This document shows, one piece after another, positions 44,297-53,622 of a stretch of 64,000 nt of DNA. Where the stretch lies: contig JAKQKQ010000049.1 in the NCBI GenBank assembly GCA_029560585.1, positions 62,001 through 126,000 of the forward strand. The letters run 5' to 3'. The stretch is from Verrucomicrobiota bacterium. GTDB taxonomy: Bacteria > Verrucomicrobiota > Verrucomicrobiia > JADLBR01. Each line of letters begins with the position of its first letter. The first letter of the stretch is position 1. A program made the position numbers and the translations under genes. The notes under the pieces are model-generated. The model searched no databases, was not told where the DNA came from, and was given only the letters and a program-made list of their open reading frames with translations.

Positions 44297-45673
44297 TCAG
44301 AGTCTTATGACCCATTTCGCCGACGCGCCCTTACTCAACCGGAACGCACCCTTCACCACCTTGCCACCGGAATCCACCGACACCTCGTACTCGCCGCAGA
44401 AGCCACGGAAGTTCGCCCGGCCGACCGCATCCGTCGTCAGCTCGATGCGCGTTTTCCATTCGTGATTGATCAGCCGGTCGAGCGCGCGGTACGCGGGCTT
44501 GGGATTCATATCGCCATCGAGCAATCCCCCGAGCGCCTTGTTTTCATTCTCGAAGGCCGTCCCGTCGCCGAGGTTCCACCACGTCACGCCTGCCATCTGT
44601 GCCGTGCTGAACCACAGGCGATACTGGTTTTCGACAATGGCGGCCTGCTGCGCCGGACCGTCCTCGCCAAGGGCCGGGACCGTGATCTCGGTAATGTAAA
44701 GCGGCAGTCCAAGGCCCCCAAGCTCGCCGTAGACCGTCTGTAGACGACCGGGCGTATAGAGATCGCCGCTTAATACCGAACCTCGGCTCACGTGGAATTG
44801 CATGCCGATCCCCTCCACTCGGATCTGGCGCTGCAACAGATCGGCGACCATCGATCTGTAATCGTAGGTGTTGTAGTGCGCCTGGATCTGCCCGTCGTTG
44901 ATCAGCAGCCTCACGTCTTTGGAAAAAAGCCGGCCCGCCTCCTGAAAACACCACGCCAGAAAATCGTCCGGCACGGCGTGCCATTCCTGAAAATGGAGCC
45001 GGCGCGGGATCTCCTCGTTGACGGCGTCCCAGATCGGGATATCACGGCCATACCGTTGCGCAATTTCCGCCATGTGTTTCGCGGCCTGCTGTTGCAGCAA
45101 GCGGCCATCGCTATGTGCGGTCCAGTCGGGCATGAACTTGTTCTTTACATACATCAGGGCGTGGCCTTTCGGGGTGATGCCGTTCGCCTTGCACCACTTT
45201 ACCAACTGGTCGGGCGGCGGGCGGCGCCAGATGCGCGGCGAATCTTCTGTGAAACGCGGCCGGCCCTGCTGCGGCTCTAGTTCGCGCCAGTAGAATGGCA
45301 GGGTCGCGAAATTGAAAAGGTTGGTGAACGCGCGCTCGTATTTCTGATTGAGTTCGGGAGTCGCGAGTTGCCCGAGCACGAACAGATTGCAACCAAAAAG
45401 AAAGTCGTGCGTCCGATGGTGGACGCGGACGGTCGCGCCGGGCACCGGAGTTCCACCCTCGTCGATCACGCACACGGCGGCGTCGCCCTTGCGGTTCTTC
45501 TCGATGCCGTCCGTTATGCGATTGGCCACGGCCGGATCCTTCCAGAGCCCGACATACGACTCCGGCAAATCGGCCGCCGCCAGGAAGCGGCATGGCATCG
45601 CGACCATGAGCAAGGCCGACATCATCCAAAGCGCCGCATGGCGCCCCATTGTTTTCTCAATGCGCATTGTCAT
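44297..45673 (-). CDS. GH10 endo-beta-1,4-xylanase, secreted
   Basis: A 458-residue GH10 enzyme with a leader ending near FLAAAD. A short immunoglobulin-like region (VIDEGGTPVPGATVRVHHRT) precedes the barrel (FLFGCNLFVLGQ, FYWRELEPQQG, KGHALMY). Acid/base is WDAVNE (Glu220) and nucleophile YITEITVP (Glu329), both diagnostic. A C-terminal beta domain follows (CGEYEVSVDSGGK). The enzyme cleaves beta-1,4-xylan backbones. ATG 45673 with GGGAG at 8 nt overlaps the end of the upstream propeller gene by 17 bases; ATG 45667 is also possible. It is the clearest xylan enzyme in this half, pairing with the distant GH115. Confidence 0.9.
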   Translation of the reverse strand: MTMRIEKTMGRHAALWMMSALLMVAMPCRFLAAADLPESYVGLWKDPAVANRITDGIEKNRKGDAAVCVIDEGGTPVPGATVRVHHRTHDFLFGCNLFVLGQLATPELNQKYERAFTNLFNFATLPFYWRELEPQQGRPRFTEDSPRIWRRPPPDQLVKWCKANGITPKGHALMYVKNKFMPDWTAHSDGRLLQQQAAKHMAEIAQRYGRDIPIWDAVNEEIPRRLHFQEWHAVPDDFLAWCFQEAGRLFSKDVRLLINDGQIQAHYNTYDYRSMVADLLQRQIRVEGIGMQFHVSRGSVLSGDLYTPGRLQTVYGELGGLGLPLYITEITVPALGEDGPAQQAAIVENQYRLWFSTAQMAGVTWWNLGDGTAFENENKALGGLLDGDMNPKPAYRALDRLINHEWKTRIELTTDAVGRANFRGFCGEYEVSVDSGGKVVKGAFRLSKGASAKWVIRL

Positions 45674-47252
45674 TTTTAATGCTCCCGCGGCCAAACTGCA
45701 TTGCGAAGAGCTTGGCGTTCCGCATCGTCACCCGGATCCTCACCGGCTTTCCGGCATGGCCGCCGATGTCGGGGCCCTTTTTCCAGCAGACCTCGTGATC
45801 GAGGGCGTCGGCGCTGATGATATCGCAATCCGCCTCCGACAATCCCTCGATGGGATCCCCGTTTTCCGCGAGCAGTGCCACGCGCGCGTGGCCGGTGCCC
45901 GCGGTGTGGATGTTGAGCCGCAGGCGGTCGCCATCGAAGATCAGGGGGCGCGTCACTAGCGTGCCCCCGGTATAGGCCGCATCCATCGAAACGAAACCGT
46001 CGATCCGCTGCGTCGCGCAATAGATTCCTCCCAGGTCGCGCTTCAGCCACTCCGCCCGATCCTCGAGATCGGTGTCCCAACGGACGGGCCGACCGTGCGT
46101 GTGGGGCCAACCAACAAAATATTGATAGAGCAGTCGCCCCCGGCGCACCATCCCCTGCCCCATGCTGACCAGCCTCAGCTCGATGCCATCCTGATACCCG
46201 GGTGCGACATACGGTTGCCGCCAGCGATTCCACGCAACCCCGTCACGGCTGGTCGCCAATTGCACCTCGAAGGTACCATCGTTGCTATTGAGCGCGCGCC
46301 CTTTCCACTCCGGCCCGCTGAAAAGCATATAGGCTGCGGGAAATGCCAGATACACGTCCGGCGCGAACGGATAGCGCACGGCCGCGCTGGTATAGAGTTG
46401 GAGGTTCTCGGGATCCCGATCATCGCGCGCCATCACGGTGGGCAGTTCGCGGCTCAGCGTCGGTATCTTCTCCTCGCCCCATATGTGCAGGGGGGGCACC
46501 GAATGATCGTAGGGCCATGGTCGCTCGAGGTCTTCCACCTCCACGCGCGCCACGGCCCGGCCCGGGTTCCATGTCCGGAGATATATGACATACTTCCGCA
46601 ATCGCTCGTCCCAGAACCCGGACGGTTGGCTGTCCGGCACGAATGGCAGGAGTCGTTCGGGCGCCACCGACCAGCTGGTGCCATCACACGATGATGCGAC
46701 AAACACACCCGCGCGCTCAGGATCCGGCCAGCGCCACGTGAACAACAGGCGATAGCGCTTCTCCGCGGGGGCGCGCGGGTCGAGAAACACGCTGGCCTCG
46801 ATGGCGCCCAATGGTAACAGGTTATTGTCCTTGCCGCCCCGAAATGATCTCAGGCCGAGCGTCGGGCGCTCCCAGTGCAGCCCATCGCGGCTTACGGCCA
46901 CGCCAAAGTGCTTCTTCTTTTCACCGTCGTAGCTCCCATGGAAGAGCGTTGCCGTGCCATTATCGTCCACCACGCTGCAGTAGAATATGAATCCCAGTGC
47001 CTCCCATGGTTGATCCGGCTTCAGGACGCGGCGCACGGCCTGCGGCGGATTGAGCACGCGGGTGACATCCGTGGTCCGCGCCAAGTCCAGCAATCGGTCA
47101 TCAAGGAACAGCTGCCGGTCAGCGCCGATCGAGACGGCCACCCCCTCCTGCGCGCGCGCGTGTTCGGCGGCTCCCGGGGCAGAAATCGTTACCGCGGCCG
47201 CCCCCAGAAATCCGGATCGGAGGAAATGCCGTCGTCCAATGTCACGGCTCAT
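45657..47252 (-). CDS. Tat-leader beta-propeller glycosidase-like protein (GH43/GH32-like)
   Basis: A 531-residue protein with a twin-arginine leader (GRRHFLRSG, Arg7-Arg8). The rest resembles five-bladed propellers of the GH32/43/62/68/130 type: LFLDDRLL, YCSVVDDNGTATLFHGSY, FGVAVSRDGLHW, ASVFLDPRAPAEKRYRLLFT, VQLATSRDGVAWNRW and GYQDGIELRLVSMG. The catalytic Asp/Glu set cannot be fixed by eye. A C-terminal small beta-sandwich (LRLNIHTAGTGHARVALL) is common to related PVC proteins. Function is probably exo-glycosidase or phosphorylase-like, but unproven. It is downstream of the FAD oxidoreductase and overlaps GH10. Confidence 0.65.
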   Translation of the reverse strand: MSRDIGRRHFLRSGFLGAAAVTISAPGAAEHARAQEGVAVSIGADRQLFLDDRLLDLARTTDVTRVLNPPQAVRRVLKPDQPWEALGFIFYCSVVDDNGTATLFHGSYDGEKKKHFGVAVSRDGLHWERPTLGLRSFRGGKDNNLLPLGAIEASVFLDPRAPAEKRYRLLFTWRWPDPERAGVFVASSCDGTSWSVAPERLLPFVPDSQPSGFWDERLRKYVIYLRTWNPGRAVARVEVEDLERPWPYDHSVPPLHIWGEEKIPTLSRELPTVMARDDRDPENLQLYTSAAVRYPFAPDVYLAFPAAYMLFSGPEWKGRALNSNDGTFEVQLATSRDGVAWNRWRQPYVAPGYQDGIELRLVSMGQGMVRRGRLLYQYFVGWPHTHGRPVRWDTDLEDRAEWLKRDLGGIYCATQRIDGFVSMDAAYTGGTLVTRPLIFDGDRLRLNIHTAGTGHARVALLAENGDPIEGLSEADCDIISADALDHEVCWKKGPDIGGHAGKPVRIRVTMRNAKLFAMQFGRGSIKNDNAH

Positions 47253-47267
47253 TAGAATGGCTCCATG

Positions 47268-49211
47268 TCATCTCAGCATCCCCCAAAGCCACGCCAGGGC
47301 CTCCCCGCGCGTCAATGCGGCCGTCTCCTTGGTCGCCGCCGCCTCCGGCGCAGGCGCACCAAGGAGCGCCGCGAACTCACCGCGGGTCATCGGCGCCGAG
47401 TCCCCCGCCTCCGTCTCGGCCACCGCCCGCGCCTGCACCATCGGATCAAGGCCCTTCGCGCGCATCGCCCCAAAACCTTCCGCCCAGCGCTTGCCGGTGC
47501 CCCCCTTCAAGGGCTCGTCGGCGCGCACGTCATAGTCATGAAAAAACCCCTTCGTGCCGAAATACTGCGCCGCCGGAATCCACGGCTCCGGCCCGGCCAC
47601 GTCCACGTCATTGAAAAAGCTGATCATGGAACGCAAGTCGCACAGCCGTCGGACAAGCATCTGGGGATCGAGTGCCGCGGGGGCGACGTTCCGCTGCTTG
47701 GCCAGGGCCGCCGCGGCGCCAGCGGCCTCGCCCACCTGCATCCAGACCGGTTCCAGCCGCACGGTGCCCCAGGCCACGTGGGTCGCGGACAAGCACATGG
47801 GCACCAGTAAGTTGTCCAACCCTTTAGGCAGCAGACAACGGAACGGTATCTGCGCCGGAAACGTTTCGTGATGGAGCATCATCTTGCCCTCCTCAAGCCC
47901 ACCGGGCACGCGCGCGGTCGTGCATGAGTGACTGTCCATGTACCACTCGGTCATTGCGACACTATCGTCCTGCACGGGGGTGCGCCGAACACCGGCGGCC
48001 AGCGTCGCGTCACGCTCGGTGAATACGGCTCTCCCCACCACGCGCCGTGCCTCCCGCACATACAATTCGTACGGCCGATGGCCATTGTCCGCGAACTCGT
48101 CCTTGGCCAACCCAAATTGGCGCCAGGCGTCACGGACGACGGGGGGCACCGAGAGATCGTTCTGGAGAAAAAAGAGCAACCCCATCGTCGCCTCCCAGTG
48201 CCCGTCCTCGACACGTTGTCGGATGGCCTGATCACCCTCGACATAGCCGGTCTGCAGGCCCACGAGCTGAGGCCTGTTCCAGCTGTACTTGCCGTTGGGA
48301 ACCGACTCGATGCCGGAGAAGATCTCCAGCGATTTGAGAAAATAGGCGTCATAGTTGGCCGGTTTGGCGATCGGAACCCGATTGGCTGGGTCGGCGGTGA
48401 GGATCGTCCGGTAATTGCACGCCTGGACGGCAGGATCTTCCGCCCCCGTTCCCTCCGACATGATCTCCTGGAACCCCTCGAACCGCCGAAGCCTCAAACT
48501 GTCGTGGAGTTCCGCGAGTCGTTTGGCCTCGGCGTTCGGCGGCACCGGGGATGGCCGCATGAAGATTACCCCCGCATGCGATTCGTCATATTCCCCGCGG
48601 GACTCCCGCCCGAGGCGGTAGGGCACCTTTGCCAACGCCACCAAATCCCCCTCGTATGTCGCATCCACGAAGGCACACCCTCTCGCGCGCACCCCGTGAT
48701 CCCCGCGGACATCACGGAAGACGATCGCCTCCAGCCGACGGCCCTTGCGCTCAACACCGACGGGAACGAGCGAGCGCAACACGGTGACCCGCGCCTCGCG
48801 GCCAACGAGCTCGTCCAGGATCTGCTCCGCCACGCGTGGCTCAAACCGGCCGTTCGTATAACCTTTCGGCCCGGGGAGCGCATCGCGGTATTGCTGGGAA
48901 TCGGCGCCGTATTTCTTTAGATAATGATCGAACATCGCCGCGCGCACCTCGTCGTAGATCGGCGATCGCCTTCCTTCATATTGCGTATCCCAAACCGCGA
49001 GACCGCTGGACAGCATGCCACCTAAATGCTTGTGCCGGTTCACCAGCAAAACATTCAGCCCCTCGCGCGCCGCCCTGACGGCGCAGGCGATCCCACCCGG
49101 CGTACCCCCCACGACCACCAGATCATAGGGCCCGTCGTCGGCCCCGGCCGACCGCGCCACCGTTGCGGCCAAACCGGCCAGCAGCACGAGGCGCATTAGC
49201 GCAATCGGCAT
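47268..49211 (-). CDS. Exported FAD-dependent oxidoreductase, SLH-like tail
   Basis: A 647-residue FAD-dependent oxidoreductase (PF12831 type). After a leader (RLVLLAGLAATVARSAGA) comes the dinucleotide motif VVVGGTPGGIACAVRAAREG and the block HLGGMLSSGL, then CAFVDATYEGDLVALAK. The mid-region IPFRCLLPKGLDNLLVPM and WGTVRLEPVWMQVGEAAG are conserved in this family. The last 60 residues read PMTRGEFAALLG and ALTRGEALAWLW, like S-layer-homology segments. Exported members occur in PVC glycan loci; their substrate is unknown. ATG 49211 chosen; GTG 49241 is an in-frame alternative, 2 bases inside the gap after GH20. Confidence 0.75.
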   Translation of the reverse strand: MPIALMRLVLLAGLAATVARSAGADDGPYDLVVVGGTPGGIACAVRAAREGLNVLLVNRHKHLGGMLSSGLAVWDTQYEGRRSPIYDEVRAAMFDHYLKKYGADSQQYRDALPGPKGYTNGRFEPRVAEQILDELVGREARVTVLRSLVPVGVERKGRRLEAIVFRDVRGDHGVRARGCAFVDATYEGDLVALAKVPYRLGRESRGEYDESHAGVIFMRPSPVPPNAEAKRLAELHDSLRLRRFEGFQEIMSEGTGAEDPAVQACNYRTILTADPANRVPIAKPANYDAYFLKSLEIFSGIESVPNGKYSWNRPQLVGLQTGYVEGDQAIRQRVEDGHWEATMGLLFFLQNDLSVPPVVRDAWRQFGLAKDEFADNGHRPYELYVREARRVVGRAVFTERDATLAAGVRRTPVQDDSVAMTEWYMDSHSCTTARVPGGLEEGKMMLHHETFPAQIPFRCLLPKGLDNLLVPMCLSATHVAWGTVRLEPVWMQVGEAAGAAAALAKQRNVAPAALDPQMLVRRLCDLRSMISFFNDVDVAGPEPWIPAAQYFGTKGFFHDYDVRADEPLKGGTGKRWAEGFGAMRAKGLDPMVQARAVAETEAGDSAPMTRGEFAALLGAPAPEAAATKETAALTRGEALAWLWGMLR

Positions 49212-49245
49212 CGGCAACCGTCTGTATTCGATCCTTCTCACACGC

Positions 49246-50844
49246 CTAATCGACCTCCGCCGGCAACTCGAACGAATTCCAGCCCGCGCGATCGAATTTC
49301 CCCTCCGCGGGCACGAGCTTTCGCAGGATCGTGGCCGTCGCGGCCCGGGAGAGGGAACCGTCGTTTTGCCGCATACCGAGCGCGGCCTGATCCTGCGACC
49401 ACGCACAGTTGGCCACATACGCCAGCGTCGGAATGCTCTGCGCGAGGTGGTGCCACGTCGTCATGAGCAGGCCCGCGCTGCCTTTCGCGACGGCGGCCTT
49501 GGCCAGCGTGCGGATGTTCCCCGGCGAGTTCCAGGGACACGCCATCGTCTCGAATCCGCGCTCCCGGAAATGGGCGAGGGTGGGCACATCGCCCTTCGCA
49601 ACGCCGTAGTGCCAGTCGGCGATCACGATCTTGCGCGAGATGCCATCCAGCGCGAGGTGCGTCGGCAGCGCCGGCGAGCCGTTGGCCGCGAATTCCGATG
49701 GCCATTTCGCCCGCTCCAAGAGAGCATCGCCCCACATGATCGCGCGACGCCCGCGCTTCTCTATGTGGGCGGCGAGATTGTTGACATGGTCCGCGAACAG
49801 CTTCACGCGGTCGGTCTGTCGGCACCGGTCGCATGTGGCGTGCGAGTACGCCTCGTCGCACCCCATGTGGAAATACTGGCCGGGACCCGCGAACTCGATC
49901 AGCTCGTCGCACACGCTACGGATCAAGGCCTGCGCGCGCGGGTTGGTCAGGCACCACGTCCAGCCGTCCGGCTCGAATAGCGGCGCCAGGCGCGGGTTCT
50001 GATCCAGCACGACGTGCCGCCCATGTTTGATGCGGCAGGCCGTCGCATGACCCCATGAGTTGAACATCGGGATGACCTCCATGCCCATCCCCCGCGCGAC
50101 GCCGACGAGTCGACCCGCATCGGCCTTGCTCCAGGCCTCGGGCCACGACAGCTCTTTCAGCGCATCGAGGCGCAGCATGCCCCAGAACTCCAAGACGACG
50201 TGGGTGAACTTCAGGAATGCCGCGAGTCGGATCGCCTTCTCGATCATCAGGGGCGTCGTCTCGTGGAAGACGCAGAGGTGCAAGCCGCGAAATTTCAGCG
50301 TCGGCCAATCCTGTATCTCGACGTGAGGCAAGGCGAACGCCAGGCCGCCATCGGCGCCGTCATCCGCGTCCATCAGCTGCAGCAGCGTGAACCACGCGTG
50401 GCGCATGCCCGCCATATCCGCCCCGCTCCCTGCGGCGCCCGAGGCGTCCACCCGCAGCGCGTGGGCCGCTGACGATTCGCGCTGCGGGGGTCGCGCGCCA
50501 CCCAGTGAAAAATCGGCGGCCTTCAGCGCCGGATCCTGCGCCACCTCCAGTTCGACCGCGCCCAGCGTGAATCGCGCCCATGTCTCTTTCATCATCGCGA
50601 CAGCGCCCGGATCGGCCTCCCGCCCGACCCCGAGCGTGACGCGACCGCTCAACTTCAGCGTGCCATCGCCCCAGGCGACCTTGTTCGGATAGGGATGGAT
50701 GCTCCGGGGCAGAACGCCGGACGCAGGTGGCACTGCCGACTGCGAGCGCGCCTCCTGCCCGATGGCCAGCACGCCTCCGACGGCGGCAAACGTGTTCAGG
50801 AATTGGCGGCGCGATGTCGCCGTTGCGTGGTCTGATGTCTTCAT
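49246..50844 (-). CDS. GH20 beta-N-acetylhexosaminidase with Tat leader
   Basis: A 532-residue GH20-type enzyme. The twin-arginine leader SRRQFLNTF (Arg12-Arg13) is followed by the GH20b N-terminal domain, the barrel opening FRGLHLCVFHETT, and the catalytic pair in YFHMGCDEAYS (Asp330, Glu331), which supports substrate-assisted removal of terminal GlcNAc/GalNAc. Late strands include MACPWNSPGN and LLMTTWHH. The conserved barrel Trp residues appear less complete than in typical members, so specificity may be unusual. ATG 50844 overlaps the stop of a small ORF (ATGA); the frame's extension to 51396 lies inside the upstream gene and is dismissed. Confidence 0.8.
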   Translation of the reverse strand: MKTSDHATATSRRQFLNTFAAVGGVLAIGQEARSQSAVPPASGVLPRSIHPYPNKVAWGDGTLKLSGRVTLGVGREADPGAVAMMKETWARFTLGAVELEVAQDPALKAADFSLGGARPPQRESSAAHALRVDASGAAGSGADMAGMRHAWFTLLQLMDADDGADGGLAFALPHVEIQDWPTLKFRGLHLCVFHETTPLMIEKAIRLAAFLKFTHVVLEFWGMLRLDALKELSWPEAWSKADAGRLVGVARGMGMEVIPMFNSWGHATACRIKHGRHVVLDQNPRLAPLFEPDGWTWCLTNPRAQALIRSVCDELIEFAGPGQYFHMGCDEAYSHATCDRCRQTDRVKLFADHVNNLAAHIEKRGRRAIMWGDALLERAKWPSEFAANGSPALPTHLALDGISRKIVIADWHYGVAKGDVPTLAHFRERGFETMACPWNSPGNIRTLAKAAVAKGSAGLLMTTWHHLAQSIPTLAYVANCAWSQDQAALGMRQNDGSLSRAATATILRKLVPAEGKFDRAGWNSFELPAEVD

Positions 50845-51005
50845 GATCGGTTGGAGCCCTCCATTGGACGTCTTGAACGATGGGATGGTAGCCTTGCGAC
50901 ATTCGCATCCTCGGCGGCGCGGCGATGGCGGTAGAGCCGCACGTCGGGCGCGCGCCAGATGCGCCGAGCATAGGATGGCCGCACGATGGGGCAACGAGGG
51001 GTCAT
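50841..51005 (-). CDS. Small ORF (54 aa) bridging sialidase-like and GH20 genes
   Basis: ATG 51005 overlaps the sialidase-like stop (ATGA) and its own TGA overlaps the GH20 ATG (ATGA), so it spans the 157-base gap exactly. A GAAGGG site lies 7 bases upstream. The product begins MTPRCPIVRPSYARRIWRAP and has 14 Arg in 54 residues, so a chance high-GC frame is a real possibility. If translated, it could be a coupling bridge or a small basic protein. Confidence 0.3.
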   Translation of the reverse strand: MTPRCPIVRPSYARRIWRAPDVRLYRHRRAAEDANVARLPSHRSRRPMEGSNRS

Positions 51006-53617
51006 GGCGTCGCCCTTCCAACGCGCGTTTGCAGGGACGCGATGTCCAACAGGAATCGCGTTCCGGGATACTGCCCGTAATTGGGAAATCCTTCGCCGAT
51101 ATACGCCCATGTGGCTTCCGGGTGATGAGACACTTCCACCGGAGGTCCGTCGCCGATCCGGGCGATGGTGCGGTCCCCCCAGGTTTCCAGCCAGACGGGA
51201 GTCCAGCCGTCGGCGCCGATCGCGCCACAGGGCATCTCCGCCTCCCCCGCTCGCAAAAGGATCTGTCCCGAATGGGCGATGAGCCGCGCGGGTTGGTTGA
51301 AGTCCCCGACGGTAAAGAGCGTCTGGGAATCCCCGCCCTCGACCCGAAAACGGAAGCGGATGGTGACCTTGTCGCCACGAGGCCGATCATTCTCATCGAG
51401 GTCGATCCCCGCGGAACCCTGATCGCGAACGCGCAGCGCGCGCAGGCCCTCGGCGGTCACGACCTCCGTGCCTCCACGATGCCCTTCGGAAGGGAGGTCG
51501 AAATCCCTCTCGAATGCATCGCGATCCGCGGCGTCCATCCAGACCATCGGCCGATCTTTCGGTGCCTGGGCCGACGGCAGTTCGGGGCAACCGAGCCCTT
51601 TGGCAAACTGGTTATGAAGCCAGGCGTGCCCTTCGGAGTCGAGCTGGCCACCAGCGTACACCGCGACAAAACGCACGTCGCCCGCGAAACCGGCAAGTTT
51701 GCTGTTGGCCAGTCGCTTGCCGCCGATATGGGCGGTCGCGCCTTTCAATGGATGCGATCTCACGGTCTCAAATCGGACGGACCCGTGCTCGCCATCCACG
51801 CAGAACAGGGCCTCGCCCGTCCGATTGTTGACAGTCACGCCCAGGTATTGCCACCGCCCATCGAGAGTCAGCGGAAGATCTGCGGCGATCTCTTCCTTGG
51901 GGCCCATGAGCGTGAGCACGGGGATGACGGACCCACGTTTCCCGGCGGAAGCGCTGGCCGGCCTGCTCCTGAGCATGATAACGAATCCCCCCACCGCCGA
52001 ATCCGGGCGAGTATCGAACAGGGTGCCGGATGCCCTGGGTTGAATCCACGCACCAAAGCTGAAACCGTCGTCGCCAGGTTCCACCGGCGCGCGCGTGGCA
52101 ATGTGCTGCTCCCTGTTGAATGACCACGTGTCGCACACCCGCCGCGGCCGGGCGCCCGCCACAAGATCGTTGCTACGGGGAAAAATGTAGTGCCGGTCCG
52201 GCTGCGGCAAGGGGTCAACCAAGGCCACGCGGATCGATCGCGGGGCGCTGTTGCCCTGGGTGTAGCAAATCGCCAGGGTATCGCCGTGCCGCCACATCTG
52301 CGGATACGCCACCTCGGGCTCGTCTCCGGTCAGGCTGTTGCCCGCGACAAAATCAATGCCTCCACCCCGCGTGAAGAAAAGCGCCAGATTGCGTCTCGCC
52401 TTTGCCCACTCGTACAGTGCGCCCGGCGCGTCGTTGTGAACCATCACGTAGCGTCGCCCTGTAAAATCATCGCCCGCATGGGTCGCCCCCCATACCCCCC
52501 GCCCATCCAGCGGCGCAACGTGCATCCGCGAGCAAACGCTCTCCATCGGCACAAACTGATGCGGGGCCCATGTCTCGCCGCCGTTCTTGCTGACGGACCA
52601 CAGGAGATACTGTCCCGACGTCGGTTTCCCGTGTCCCAGGCCCCAGTGCGTATTGTTCCGGGCAAACATCATGACGCTGCCATCCGGCTGTTCCCAGACG
52701 GTCGGTTCCCATTGGATCCAACTGAACCCCGGCGTGATACAGCCCGGCGACAGATGCCACGTGCCGCCACCATCATCGGTATAGATGACGGAGTTGCGCT
52801 TCTCGCGGCCCCACCAGCCTTCCGTCTGAGGGGGTGCGTCGCTGGCGCGGCCCTTCCCCGCATAGAGCGTCACCGGAGCGAGCACGCGCCCCGAACGCAG
52901 GCGATAGAGATCCTGCGTCGATGCGATGTAAAAGGACCGGCCACCCACCGTAGGCCAGGCAACCCCATCCCATTCGAGTCGGCGATTGATCCACTTCCCA
53001 TCCGCGCTTTTGAGGCGGGAGAAATACAGGCCGCGCAAATCCGCCGCCTTGGCCGGAGAACCATCGAAATCATGGGCGCTCCCGCCCTGGTTCCAAATCG
53101 CCCATAACTCGCCATCCACGATCCCGACATTGGGCTGCCATTGATGCCCCTTCCCCACCGGATATCGCACGGGATTCTCGCAACGCGCCTCGTTGGAAAA
53201 GAGCATTTCGATGGGCGACCATGTCCGACCGTCAGGGCTGGTGCTGGAGTAGATCCGCTGGCCGGGCGCATGTTCGTCCGGATGGGTGTTGCTGCCCCAC
53301 ATGCACAGCCAGCGATCCTGAAACCACGCTATCGTCGCACAGTGGTTGTATTTGTGCGGATGGGAGCGCGCGTCGATCACGTCATGGCGCGTCACCCGCG
53401 GCTGATATACCTCGTACGTGCGCCAGTCGCCCGACGCCGCCGCCACGCGCAATGCCCCACCGCAGAACGCCAACACCAGAATGCACAGCGCAGCCGAACC
53501 CGTGGCGGGCGCGCGAAAGGCCGACACGGACCCCGCAAGAAGCACGCGGCATGAAACCGCGGGCGACGGGATTGGGGTGCCCGAAGTCACGGAATCGCTG
53601 TGCTTTCGAAACATCAT
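51002..53617 (-). CDS. Sialidase-like six-bladed propeller with lectin-type domains
   Basis: An 871-residue secreted protein with a leader ending near LRVAAAS. Residues about 60-470 form a sialidase/neuraminidase-type propeller with Asp-box repeats STSPDGRTW, YTDDGGGTW and SVSKNGGETW. Two concanavalin/LamG-like domains follow (about 510-680, GFSFGAWIQPRASGTLFDTR and WQYLGVTVNNRTGEALFCVD; and about 700-871, IRFRFRVEGGDSQTLFTVGD). Similar proteins are annotated as exo-alpha-sialidases, but the catalytic Arg triad and Tyr/Glu cannot be assigned by eye, so other exo-glycosidase activity is possible. The stop overlaps the start of the bridging small ORF. Confidence 0.75.
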   Translation of the reverse strand: MMFRKHSDSVTSGTPIPSPAVSCRVLLAGSVSAFRAPATGSAALCILVLAFCGGALRVAAASGDWRTYEVYQPRVTRHDVIDARSHPHKYNHCATIAWFQDRWLCMWGSNTHPDEHAPGQRIYSSTSPDGRTWSPIEMLFSNEARCENPVRYPVGKGHQWQPNVGIVDGELWAIWNQGGSAHDFDGSPAKAADLRGLYFSRLKSADGKWINRRLEWDGVAWPTVGGRSFYIASTQDLYRLRSGRVLAPVTLYAGKGRASDAPPQTEGWWGREKRNSVIYTDDGGGTWHLSPGCITPGFSWIQWEPTVWEQPDGSVMMFARNNTHWGLGHGKPTSGQYLLWSVSKNGGETWAPHQFVPMESVCSRMHVAPLDGRGVWGATHAGDDFTGRRYVMVHNDAPGALYEWAKARRNLALFFTRGGGIDFVAGNSLTGDEPEVAYPQMWRHGDTLAICYTQGNSAPRSIRVALVDPLPQPDRHYIFPRSNDLVAGARPRRVCDTWSFNREQHIATRAPVEPGDDGFSFGAWIQPRASGTLFDTRPDSAVGGFVIMLRSRPASASAGKRGSVIPVLTLMGPKEEIAADLPLTLDGRWQYLGVTVNNRTGEALFCVDGEHGSVRFETVRSHPLKGATAHIGGKRLANSKLAGFAGDVRFVAVYAGGQLDSEGHAWLHNQFAKGLGCPELPSAQAPKDRPMVWMDAADRDAFERDFDLPSEGHRGGTEVVTAEGLRALRVRDQGSAGIDLDENDRPRGDKVTIRFRFRVEGGDSQTLFTVGDFNQPARLIAHSGQILLRAGEAEMPCGAIGADGWTPVWLETWGDRTIARIGDGPPVEVSHHPEATWAYIGEGFPNYGQYPGTRFLLDIASLQTRVGRATP

Positions 53618-53622
53618 GCGCC

